DNA of 58,990 nt from an uncultured Paracoccaceae bacterium (GTDB lineage: Bacteria > Pseudomonadota > Alphaproteobacteria > Rhodobacterales > Rhodobacteraceae), in contig CALKOT010000085.1 in NCBI GenBank assembly GCA_938092015.1, forward strand, positions 1-58,990. The letters are read 5' to 3'. Below are positions 36,111 to 43,534 of this stretch, one piece after another. The notes under the pieces were generated by a model that worked only from the letters and a program-made list of their open reading frames with translations, had not been told where the DNA came from and searched no databases. Positions within the stretch are counted from its first letter, which is position 1; the number at the start of each line of letters is the position of its first letter. The translations under genes and the position numbers were made by a program.

Positions 36111-36761
36111 ATGCGTTTCAAGACAGACGACGGCGGGTTCGATTTCACGCCCAACCGCGCAATCGTTGCTGGGTGGACGGGTAGGGACGCCGCCGCCGTG
36201 CAGCACCATATTGATGAACTCGCCGAAATCGGCGTGCCAGGCCCCTCTTCCTATCCGCTATATTACCGTGTTTCGGCAGCGACAGTTACGCAGGCCGATC
36301 ATATTGAGGCGCTGGGCGATGCAAGTTCTGGCGAAGTCGAAGCCGTTGTTATCAAGCGCGATGGCGTTCTCTGGCTGACCGTCGGGTCCGACCATACCGA
36401 CCGGGCGCTTGAGGCATACTCCGTCGCGCATTCCAAACAGATCTGTTCCAAGCCTATAGGGGCAGAGGCGTGGCGCATGGACAGCGTTGCAGACCTCGAC
36501 CAGCTTCACCTGAAAGCCTGGATCATCGAAAACGGCGAAGAAATCCCTTACATGGATGGCTCCATGGCCGCCGTGCGGGCGATCTCCGAACTGATGGCAG
36601 GCGCTGAGCTGGCCGACGGAGAGATCATGTTCTGCGGCGCGCTGCCCGCCATCGGCGGCGTCCGCCCGTCTGATTATTTCCGGATGGAAATGACCGATCC
36701 GGCGACTGGCCGCACAATCAGCCATAAATATGGCGTCACGCATCTTCCAACCATTTCGTAA
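36111..36761 (+). CDS. DUF2848-family protein
   Basis: A 216-residue protein of the DUF2848 family, related to the fumarylacetoacetate hydrolase fold. It has LAEIGVPGPSSYPLYYRVSA, VGSDHTDRALEAYSVAHSKQICSKPIGAEAWR and GEIMFCGALPAIGGVRPSDYF. The conserved Asp/His/Glu-rich block (GSDHTDR) suggests metal binding. Its reaction is unknown. GGGGGAAG precedes ATG 36111. The next gene follows after ten bases and the third overlaps that, so this is the first gene of a three-gene operon. Confidence 0.82.
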   Translation: MRFKTDDGGFDFTPNRAIVAGWTGRDAAAVQHHIDELAEIGVPGPSSYPLYYRVSAATVTQADHIEALGDASSGEVEAVVIKRDGVLWLTVGSDHTDRALEAYSVAHSKQICSKPIGAEAWRMDSVADLDQLHLKAWIIENGEEIPYMDGSMAAVRAISELMAGAELADGEIMFCGALPAIGGVRPSDYFRMEMTDPATGRTISHKYGVTHLPTIS

Positions 36762-36771
36762 GGACCAGCAC

Positions 36772-37758
36772 ATGAAACTTGTCCACCTGACCGGCCACGG
36801 CGCCCCGCCCGAAGTTTGCAAAGTCGTCGACGCCCCTGATCCTGTCGCGGGACCCGGACAGGCGGTCGTCAAAATCATGGCCTGCGGCATCAATCCGGCA
36901 GACCTTCTAGGCTTTGAAGGTCGCTATCCGGGGCCAGAGCCTTTGCCAGCTCCCTGCGGTATCGAAGGCGTGGGGGTCGTCGAAAGCGTTGGTGAAGGTG
37001 GCGATTTGGCCGTCGGCGATCATGTCATGATGCTGCCGCGCGCCAACTGGGCTGAGAAGGTATGTGAGGATCAGGCGAACATTCTGCCAATCCCAAAATC
37101 ATTGCCTTGGCGCGATGCGGCGCAGCTGAAAATCAACCCGCCCACCGCCGCGATGATGCTGACCGACTATGTTGACCTGAAAGCGGGTGACTGGGTGATC
37201 CAGAACGCTGCGAACTCAGCCGTGGGCCTGCATTTGATCCGTTTTGCCAAGGAAAAGGGCGTTAAAACTGTCAACATTGTCCGCCGCGACGATCAGATCG
37301 CGCCGCTGAAGGAACACGGCGCTGACGTTGTGCTGGTGGCTGGCGAAGATCAGGCGGCGCGCATGCGGGCTGAGATCGGCGAAGGCGCGCAAGTGCCCCT
37401 TGGCATCGACGCTGTCGGTGGTGCGCCGACGCGCTGGATGGCGGATGCAGTTTCGGACGGCGGCACGATCGTCAATTATGGTTATCTCGACGGCAATCCC
37501 TGCCAGATTGAGCCGGGCCATCTGGTTGTGCGCGGCCAGACTTTGACAGGGTTCTGGTTGGCTGGCTTCATGATGAAAGCGTCGCGCGATCAGAAAGTCG
37601 CGCTATACGCTGAAATGTCAGCCGCCTTTGAAAGCGGCCGCATCATCAGCCCGGTTGAGGCGACGTATGGCCTTGAACAACTGGCTGAGGCGCTGGCCCA
37701 CGCATGGCGGGGTGGCCGCCAAGGTAAAATACTGCTTACACCGAATGGACCGATCTGA
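36772..37758 (+). CDS. Zinc-type alcohol dehydrogenase-like / enoyl reductase (MECR-like)
   Basis: A 328-residue medium-chain dehydrogenase/reductase. An N-terminal GroES-like domain has CGINPADLLGFEGRYPGPEPLPAPCGIEGVG; the Rossmann domain has VIQNAANSAVGLHLIRFAKEKG followed by VNIVRR, which suggests NADP binding. The catalytic-zinc cysteine/histidine pair of true alcohol dehydrogenases is not evident; the NPAD sequence fits the 2-enoyl-thioester reductase (MECR/Etr1) or quinone-reductase branch. It follows DUF2848 by ten bases and shares one base of stop/start with the next gene (TGATG). Confidence 0.8.
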   Translation: MKLVHLTGHGAPPEVCKVVDAPDPVAGPGQAVVKIMACGINPADLLGFEGRYPGPEPLPAPCGIEGVGVVESVGEGGDLAVGDHVMMLPRANWAEKVCEDQANILPIPKSLPWRDAAQLKINPPTAAMMLTDYVDLKAGDWVIQNAANSAVGLHLIRFAKEKGVKTVNIVRRDDQIAPLKEHGADVVLVAGEDQAARMRAEIGEGAQVPLGIDAVGGAPTRWMADAVSDGGTIVNYGYLDGNPCQIEPGHLVVRGQTLTGFWLAGFMMKASRDQKVALYAEMSAAFESGRIISPVEATYGLEQLAEALAHAWRGGRQGKILLTPNGPI

Positions 37759-38918
37759 TGAAACTCGCCGACAGCCTCGCCCGCCTGCAAACAGAAACCG
37801 CGTTCGAAGTCCTTGCGCGCGCGGCGGAGCTTCAGCGGCAGGGAAAGGACATCATCAACCTTGGGATCGGCCAACCTGACTTCAAGACGCCAGAACACGT
37901 CGTCGAAGCTGCGGTCAAAGCACTTCGCGATGGCCATCACGGTTACACCCCTGCCAACGGAATTCTCGAATTGCGAGAGGCGGTTGTCGCTGACATCGCC
38001 GCGCGCCGGGGGGCGGAGGTTAGCCCTGAAAACGTTGTGATCATGCCGGGCGGCAAGCCGACAATGTTCTTTTCGATCATGATGTTCGGCGCCCCTGGCG
38101 TTGAAATCATGTATCCTGATCCCGGCTTTCCGATTTACCGTTCGATGATCGAATATACCGGCGCAAAACCGGTTCCGATTGTGCTGCGCGAGGAAAACGG
38201 GTTTGCGTTTTCAGCCGAAGAACTGCTTGCCAACATCACAGACAAAACACGCCTGATCATCGTAAATTCCCCCGGCAACCCAACGGGCGGTGCGACGCCG
38301 CGGGCGGAGGTGGAAAAGCTGATCGCTGGCCTTGCGGACTGGCCCGATGTGGCTGTCATGTCGGATGAGATTTACAGCCGGATGCTTTATGGCGGCGCCA
38401 AGCATGTCAGTTTTCTGGAATACCCGGAAATTCGCGACAGGCTGATCCTGCTGGATGGGTGGTCAAAAACCTACGCGATGACGGGCTGGCGGCTGGGCTA
38501 TTCGATCTGGCCTGATGCGCTGGTCGAAAAGGCGACGCGATTGTGCATCAATTCGCATTCCTGCGTGAATGCGCCGACGCAGTTTGCGGGTATTGCTGCG
38601 CTGACCGGGCCGCAGGATGCGGTTTATGAGATGATGGTGGCGTTTGATGAGCGGCGCCAGACCATCGTCGCGGCGCTGAACGCGTTGCCGGGCTTTACCT
38701 GCCTTGATCCCGCGGGCGCATTCTACGCATTTCCAAATATATCTGGTACAGGCGAAAGCGCAAAAAGCCTGCAAAAGCGGTTTCTGGAAGAGGCGGGCGT
38801 CGCCACCGTTGCTGGGCCGAGTTTCGGCGTTCACGCCGATGACTATATTCGGTTTTCCTACGCAAACTCGGTCGAGAACATTGTCGAGGCGATTAGCAGG
38901 ATCAAAGCGATCCTCTGA
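37758..38918 (+). CDS. PLP-dependent aminotransferase, aspartate-type class I
   Basis: A 386-residue fold-type I aminotransferase. It shows NLGIGQPDFKTPEHV, HGYTPANGILELREAV, VNSPGNPTGG, the PLP-binding SDEIYSRMLYGG and Schiff-base Lys237 in LDGWSKTYAMTGWRLGYS. The C-terminal RFSYANSVENI carries the substrate-carboxylate Arg. It starts within the stop of the enoyl-reductase-like gene (TGATG at 37756-37760), so the two are translationally coupled. With DUF2848 in the same operon, a small amino-acid catabolic route is likely, but no specific substrate can be named. Confidence 0.9.
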   Translation: MKLADSLARLQTETAFEVLARAAELQRQGKDIINLGIGQPDFKTPEHVVEAAVKALRDGHHGYTPANGILELREAVVADIAARRGAEVSPENVVIMPGGKPTMFFSIMMFGAPGVEIMYPDPGFPIYRSMIEYTGAKPVPIVLREENGFAFSAEELLANITDKTRLIIVNSPGNPTGGATPRAEVEKLIAGLADWPDVAVMSDEIYSRMLYGGAKHVSFLEYPEIRDRLILLDGWSKTYAMTGWRLGYSIWPDALVEKATRLCINSHSCVNAPTQFAGIAALTGPQDAVYEMMVAFDERRQTIVAALNALPGFTCLDPAGAFYAFPNISGTGESAKSLQKRFLEEAGVATVAGPSFGVHADDYIRFSYANSVENIVEAISRIKAIL

Positions 38919-38965
38919 GCTGGCGCCTGCCCCCTCGCGACATGCATAAGCGAGGTGCGGCGACC

Positions 38966-39859
38966 TCAGACCAATACGTTGCTTTCCTTTTGGGGCGTTC
39001 TTTTCGCTTTCAGAAGGTCATAGACCGGCCTTGCCAAAACCTCAGCCGCTTGCTGATGCATTTCGGGGGACGGGTAGTACCTGTTTTCTGTAACCGGCAT
39101 GCCGAACGGAGATTGAAGCACAGCTTCGCCATCGATCAGCAGGGATTGCGGCATGCCTTCGTTTGAGATGCAGTAGACGACCTTGTCGACAAAGGGTGTG
39201 ACAGCGTCCAGCATCGCCTGATCCACATAGTGTGGATATTTCAGCATCGAGGTTTTGTCGTTGTTCCTTGGTTCTTCATTCGGCGCGCGTTCGGAAAACC
39301 AGAACAGGATTTTCTTTGTGTGGATCGATTCAAGCATCAGCCGCGTGCGGGCGACCCATGCTGTTTTCAGCTCGCGCTCTACTTCAATGAACTTGGCTGG
39401 GTCTTCCTCGGCGATCTGGTTGAGCATGTTGTGGGCATAGGAAAACGTTTCAAAGTCGACATGCGGGAACAGGTCAGACAGGGCCTTGGATACGGCGCTT
39501 AGCTGGGCGTTTTTCTCTGGGCGGACCTGGAACATCCGGTTGGACAGGGATCGCGCGCTCATCACCTGAATGACGCACAGTTCGGCGTTGGATGCAGCCT
39601 CTAACGCCATAGAATCGCGCAGGAAAAAACCGGGGCCCGCGCCTGCGGTGCCAAGGTTGGCGACCGGAACGCCCAACATGTCAGCCAGTTGGGCGGGGAA
39701 GGGGTTGTTCACATATCGCCCGAAGGTCTGCGCCGCGCCGAGGCAGGCGATGTAGGGCTGGTCGAAATCAGGTTTCGGGCCGCGAAAAACCTGGTTCAGC
39801 CGACCCCAGTTGTACGTGTCATAGTCGATGAACGCTTTGTCCGGCTTTTGATAGGTCAT
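38966..39859 (-). CDS. DUF6473-family protein
   Basis: A 297-residue protein that I recognise as DUF6473, mainly known from Rhodobacteraceae. It shows YNWGRLNQVFRGPKP, IACLGAAQTFGRYV, FPAQLADMLGVPVANLGTAGAGPGFFL and ARSLSNRMF. The GxxQTFGR and NLG-GAGP pattern resembles SGNH-type hydrolase blocks, which would make it an esterase-like protein, but this is only inference. No signal peptide or membrane segment is seen. It is convergent with the aminotransferase gene. Confidence 0.75.
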   Translation of the reverse strand: MTYQKPDKAFIDYDTYNWGRLNQVFRGPKPDFDQPYIACLGAAQTFGRYVNNPFPAQLADMLGVPVANLGTAGAGPGFFLRDSMALEAASNAELCVIQVMSARSLSNRMFQVRPEKNAQLSAVSKALSDLFPHVDFETFSYAHNMLNQIAEEDPAKFIEVERELKTAWVARTRLMLESIHTKKILFWFSERAPNEEPRNNDKTSMLKYPHYVDQAMLDAVTPFVDKVVYCISNEGMPQSLLIDGEAVLQSPFGMPVTENRYYPSPEMHQQAAEVLARPVYDLLKAKRTPQKESNVLV

Positions 39860-39981
39860 GGCGCAGAATCCCCGATATGTCTCAGCACGATGACCATGAC
39901 CGTCAGGTGGTGTAGAGATCGTTAAGCTGCGTCGGGGTTTGCGTAGGATACGCGTAAAATTGTTGGTGTTCTGGGGCGGGC

Positions 39982-41133
39982 TCAGCGCCCGATATCGTCA
40001 CCGAACACGGCAATCAGATCAGCAAGATCGGCGGATTTGGCATCGTGTTTGCGGAGGTATCTGGCGAAGTTCTGAGCATATTGTGCGCGAACGTCTGGAT
40101 GATCGTTACCAAGCGAAGCGCGGGAAATGCGAACGGCGTCGCGGTACAGATTCGGAACCTCCTCAAACCGCCTGCGCCCTTCCAAAAACACTGCGAGATT
40201 GTTGAGGCGTTGGGCGTAGTTTGGATGCGCTTCGCCTATGGTTGCCTTGCCGATTTCGATGGCCTGTCGGTACAGCGGTTCGGCCTCTTCATACCGGCCC
40301 ATGGCTTCGAGCAGGATCGCGAGATTGTTGATGCGGGTGGCATAGTCCGGATGCACGTCACCGATGGTCGCCTTGCCGATCTCGATGGCCTGTCGGTAGA
40401 GCGGCTCCGCCTCATCATACCGGCCCATGGTTTGGAGAGTTCCTGCATAATTGTTGATTGCAGTGGCGTGTTGGGATGACGTCTTTCCAAATTGCTCGGC
40501 TGACGCTTCGACGGCTTGCTTTTCAAACTGGAGCGCTCCCGAATAGTCGCCTGCCCGCCATGCGAAGAATCCAGCCTTCAGTAGCTTGCTATAATCCGGC
40601 GCAAGCGTTGCCGCCCTTGCATAATGCTCTGCCGCATCTGCCCACAGCACCTCATCCTCAGCAATCTTTCCGCGTTGAAAGGCCGCCTCTGCCGCGCGTT
40701 GGATCGCCTCGGCCTCGCTTTCCTCGATCTCAGCAAAAAGCTGATCCGCCAGTTTGGTGTCGCCCTCGTAGAGCGCCTGTTGTGCGGCCGCCAGACGTTC
40801 CTCCGGTACGTTGACGGCCAACGCCTTTAATTCCAGACGCAGGCGGCGCAACTCTTCGACGCGAGCCTTGAATGCGACCTGCAGATTGTTTCTCTGGCGT
40901 TCAATTTCTGCGATCTGAGATCGGAGGAGTGCAGCTTCCTCAGAAGAACTCGTCTGGAGTTGAGCAAGATACTTAGCTTCGCGAGCATCAAGCATCTCTG
41001 CGAACCTCTCCTCAGTCAGCCCGACGATGACCTGACCTTTATCTTTGACGACGATGGCAGGTCCTGAGCCGGTTGAAATCGCGCCATCACCCTGCACAAC
41101 AACAGTGGCATCGGGGACAACTTCGCTTTGCAC
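39982..41133 (-). CDS. Tetratricopeptide-repeat protein (start and anchor probably lost to an upstream TGA)
   Basis: The frame from GTG 41133 encodes 383 residues. Residues 45-120 form a charged coiled coil (EERFAEMLDAREAKYL to EELRRLRLELKAL). TPR repeats then run to the end, two of them nearly identical (GRYDEAEPLYRQAIEIGKATIG and GRYEEAEPLYRQAIEIGKATIG), of the kinesin-light-chain TPR_12 kind. TPRs bind partner proteins; no enzyme domain is seen. In the same frame upstream, an ATG at 41247 begins seven codons, a TGA and then a hydrophobic helix that runs into this frame. The real gene is therefore probably longer. GTG 41133 has only a weak Shine-Dalgarno (GGGG). Confidence 0.75.
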   Translation of the reverse strand: MQSEVVPDATVVVQGDGAISTGSGPAIVVKDKGQVIVGLTEERFAEMLDAREAKYLAQLQTSSSEEAALLRSQIAEIERQRNNLQVAFKARVEELRRLRLELKALAVNVPEERLAAAQQALYEGDTKLADQLFAEIEESEAEAIQRAAEAAFQRGKIAEDEVLWADAAEHYARAATLAPDYSKLLKAGFFAWRAGDYSGALQFEKQAVEASAEQFGKTSSQHATAINNYAGTLQTMGRYDEAEPLYRQAIEIGKATIGDVHPDYATRINNLAILLEAMGRYEEAEPLYRQAIEIGKATIGEAHPNYAQRLNNLAVFLEGRRRFEEVPNLYRDAVRISRASLGNDHPDVRAQYAQNFARYLRKHDAKSADLADLIAVFGDDIGR

Positions 41134-41247
41134 TAGCGGCCCCGCAAAATTCAGAACAGCTACAATAACGCCAGCGACGGCAGTGATTGCGACGATGGCG
41201 CCGCTACGGCCCGGATTTTCCAGTCACGCCCAAATGCGTTTTGGCAT
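41134..41247 (-). other. Probable lost 5' part of the TPR gene (in-frame TGA at codon 8)
   Basis: Reading the TPR frame upstream gives MPKRIWA, then TGA (41224-41226), then LENPGRSGAIVAITAVAGV and IVAVLNFAGPLV. That is a short basic start and one clear membrane helix leading directly into the TPR protein. TGA differs by one base from TGG (Trp), which would give a natural N-terminus. With the stop, translation could only begin downstream and would lose the anchor. Confidence 0.5.
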
Positions 41248-41398
41248 TGCAATAACTTTCGTTCAGAAACTTTGGCAGAGTATCGCAAAGGTGGGGTGTG
41301 GTGGCTACTGAAATTTCGGTTGGTGATTGCATTGGATAAATCATGAACAAATTGTGGCGTATCACACTTGAATTTAGCAAAATCAATGGCTTACATAT

Positions 41399-41416
41399 GG
41401 TTTCACGTGTGAAACC
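41399..41416. promoter_or_regulatory. Operator-like palindrome GGTTTCACGTGTGAAACC
   Basis: Eight-base arms GGTTTCAC and GTGAAACC flank a central GT, giving an 18-base near-perfect palindrome. It lies about 150 bases upstream of the TPR gene's probable start (41247) and 94 bases after the end of the carnitine-type operon (41510). This length and symmetry suit a dimeric repressor. No cognate regulator is next to it. Confidence 0.45.
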
Positions 41417-41449
41417 TTTCACGCCAGGATGCGGCGTCAGCCTGTCTGG

Positions 41450-41472
41450 ATGCCCGGATCAAGTCCGGGCAT
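41450..41472. repeat. Alphaproteobacterial REP-like palindrome
   Basis: ATGCCCGGA and TCCGGGCAT form a nine-base perfect stem around TCAAG. The unit, with its flanking CTGG and GACA, closely resembles the extragenic palindrome of the CCCGGA-TCAAG-TCCGGG type that is scattered through many alphaproteobacterial genomes. It lies 38 bases after the stop of the caiD-like gene, at the 3' end of a long operon, where such elements often stabilise or end mRNA. Confidence 0.6.
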
Positions 41473-41509
41473 GACAGCAACGGGTGGTTTTGGTGGCGTG
41501 GTGCGCGCC

Positions 41510-42313
41510 TTACTTCCCCTTCCAGACCGGATCACGCTTCTCTGCGAACGCCTTCGCGCCTTCCACCTGATCTTCGCTGGCATAGAGCACATCAATCGTC
41601 TCAAACTGGCGCTTGGTGATCATATTCATCGTTTCCTGAAACGTCATACGCTCAGCTTCGCGCACCACTTCCTTGATCGCCGCATAGACCAGCGGCGGGC
41701 CGGATGCGAGGTGGCGGGCGAGGTCCCAGGCCGCCTCCATCAACTCACCAGCGGGATGGATGGATCGAACGATGCCTAGGCGCTGCGCCTCTTCCGGGTC
41801 CATCCACCGACCCGTCAGCAACAGGTCCATCGCGACGTGATAGGGGATGCGTTTGGGCAGTTTGACAGAAGCGGCGTCAGCAATGGTGCCGGATCGGATC
41901 TCAGGCAGGGCGAAGCTGGCCGTGTCAGACGACAGGATCAGATCGGCGGACAGCGCGACCTCAAACCCGCCGCCACAGCAGATGCCATTCACAGCGGCGA
42001 TGATCGGTTTGTTCAGCCCCCGCATTTCCTGCATGCCGCCGAAACCGCCGACGCCATAGTCGCCGTCCACCTCGTCGCCATCAGCGGCCGCCTTCAGGTC
42101 CCAGCCGGGGCAAAAGAACTTTTCGCCGCCGCCGGTGATGATCGCGACGCGCAGGTCGTCATCATCGCGAAACGCCTTGAACGCGTCGCCCATGATACGG
42201 CTGGTCACCAGGTCGATGGCGTTGGCCTTGGGGCGGTCCAGCGTGACCTCAAAGATAGCGCCTTCGCGGCGGGTTTTGACGGGGCCGTCGGTCATGTTGG
42301 TGAAATCAGTCAT
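41510..42313 (-). CDS. caiD: Carnitinyl-CoA dehydratase / crotonobetainyl-CoA hydratase
   Basis: A 267-residue crotonase-fold enzyme that interconverts crotonobetainyl-CoA and L-carnitinyl-CoA. It follows E. coli CaiD closely: LDRPKANAIDLVTS, RVAIITGGGEKFFCPGWDLKAAA, VGGFGGMQE and the ending FAEKRDPVWKGK. Catalytic glutamates correspond to Glu118 (GGGFEVALSAD) and Glu138 (FALPEIRSG), 20 residues apart as in CaiD. It is the last gene of the minus-strand block and overlaps the DJ-1-type gene by four bases. Other crotonases are less similar, so the assignment is strong for sequence, though activity is inferred. Confidence 0.88.
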   Translation of the reverse strand: MTDFTNMTDGPVKTRREGAIFEVTLDRPKANAIDLVTSRIMGDAFKAFRDDDDLRVAIITGGGEKFFCPGWDLKAAADGDEVDGDYGVGGFGGMQEMRGLNKPIIAAVNGICCGGGFEVALSADLILSSDTASFALPEIRSGTIADAASVKLPKRIPYHVAMDLLLTGRWMDPEEAQRLGIVRSIHPAGELMEAAWDLARHLASGPPLVYAAIKEVVREAERMTFQETMNMITKRQFETIDVLYASEDQVEGAKAFAEKRDPVWKGK

Positions 42314-42912
42314 GGGGTCTCTATCGCAAAAGGGTCATTGTCAGGGTCTGGGTTGGCCTCATATTCCGCCCAGAAAGCGGCCTTGTCAGCCGCCTTGTCG
42401 CCCATCAGGCGGCGGATGACGGCGAGGCTCATGTCTGTGCCGGCTGAGACGCCAGAGGCGGTGAAGTAGTTTCCATCCTCAACCCATCTCGCGCTGCGCT
42501 TCCAGTCAGTTCTGGGGCCGTGAGAGGCGACCCAGTCGAAAGCCAGTTTGTTTGTGGTCGCCGCCTTGCCGTCCAACAGGCTCGCTTTTGCCAACAGCGC
42601 TGATCCGGTGCACACGCTGGCGACGATTTCGGCCTTTGCCGCAGCCCGCTTCAGCCAGTCGATCAGGACGGGATTATCGATATCGTTCCGTGTCCCGCGC
42701 CCGCCGGGCACCAGCAGAATATCGTAGGCGTCCTGTTCCGTGATCTGGTCATCGACGGTCGTGCGCGGGCCGCCTGAAGACGGCACATCGGGCGAATATT
42801 GCGCGACAATGCGGATTTCGAATTCGTCCGGGTACATAGAGAACATCTCTAACGGCCCATAAAGGTCGAGGAGTTCAAACTCAGGGAATATCAAAGCACC
42901 GATGGTACGCAT
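42310..42912 (-). CDS. DJ-1/PfpI-family protein
   Basis: A 200-residue flavodoxin-like DJ-1/PfpI protein. The nucleophile elbow is SVCTGSALLA with the family Cys, and YDILLVPGGRGTRNDI is the preceding strand-turn. This branch includes isonitrile hydratase-like enzymes and the N-terminal domain of GlxA-type regulators; no HTH is fused here. It overlaps caiD by four bases (42310-42313) and begins one base after the methyltransferase stop. Role in carnitine-type metabolism is unknown. Confidence 0.82.
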   Translation of the reverse strand: MRTIGALIFPEFELLDLYGPLEMFSMYPDEFEIRIVAQYSPDVPSSGGPRTTVDDQITEQDAYDILLVPGGRGTRNDIDNPVLIDWLKRAAAKAEIVASVCTGSALLAKASLLDGKAATTNKLAFDWVASHGPRTDWKRSARWVEDGNYFTASGVSAGTDMSLAVIRRLMGDKAADKAAFWAEYEANPDPDNDPFAIETP

Positions 42913-42913
42913 G

Positions 42914-43534
42914 TCAGGCAGCCTCCAGTCGTTTTGGTTTGATCTTCGAAAGATGGTCGCGGGCCTGTTCCGTGGTCAGGACGGCGTTGGAGGCGATGAA
43001 CCACAGCTCATATCCCTTGCGCTCTCCATAGATCTTTTTGAAGCCGCCTTTGCTGAGCAAGGCATTCAGGCTTTGCAGGTCGAACCCGTTCTTATGCGCC
43101 ATATAATGGCCACCGGATCGGATTGATCGTTGATGCCCGAAAAGGACATCACGCGGCGTGATCGGCCCCATGCGAGAAGTGTATAGCGTGGCCTCCAGCC
43201 CTTTTTCCCCGGCGACCCGACAGGCCGATTTGAGGTCGGGACAGGTGATGATCAGGAAGCCATCTTTGCTTAGTACGCGCTGGAATTCCCGAATGGCGAC
43301 GGGCGCTTCGTGGGCGAAAAGGTGCTCGATGTTATGGGATGACCAAATAGCGTCGATTGAGCCGTCGCTGATCGCGTTCGGGTCGGTAATGTCTCCCTGA
43401 ATGTCCGGCTTGCAGCCGGCGTCTATATCATAGCGAACTTCGCGCCAATTTGCGAAATAGTCTGGCAAGTCCTGCAAGCGTTTCAGCCCACATCCGACAT
43501 GTAGCAACGTCCCTTGTTCGGCGCTTTTGGTCAT
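42914..43534 (-). CDS. Class I SAM-dependent methyltransferase (Methyltransf_11)
   Basis: A 206-residue methyltransferase fold. The SAM-binding start is LLHVGCGLKRL, then VRYDIDAGCKPDIQGDI and SIDAIWSSHNIEHLFAHEAPVAIREFQRVLSKDGFLIITCPD, which is the post-I/II region with the typical 'H-xx-EH' motif. Its acceptor is unknown. It overlaps the upstream CoA synthetase by four bases. A methyltransferase in a betaine locus could methylate or demethylate an N-methyl compound, but that is speculation. Confidence 0.82.
   Translation of the reverse strand: MTKSAEQGTLLHVGCGLKRLQDLPDYFANWREVRYDIDAGCKPDIQGDITDPNAISDGSIDAIWSSHNIEHLFAHEAPVAIREFQRVLSKDGFLIITCPDLKSACRVAGEKGLEATLYTSRMGPITPRDVLFGHQRSIRSGGHYMAHKNGFDLQSLNALLSKGGFKKIYGERKGYELWFIASNAVLTTEQARDHLSKIKPKRLEAA

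Noticed and set aside
17893-41226. Stop-codon recoding (pyrrolysine at TAG, selenocysteine at TGA)
   Set aside because: No special tRNA, insertion element or recoding machinery is seen. The affected positions fit ordinary Tyr and Trp codons changed by one base, in protein types not known to use recoding.
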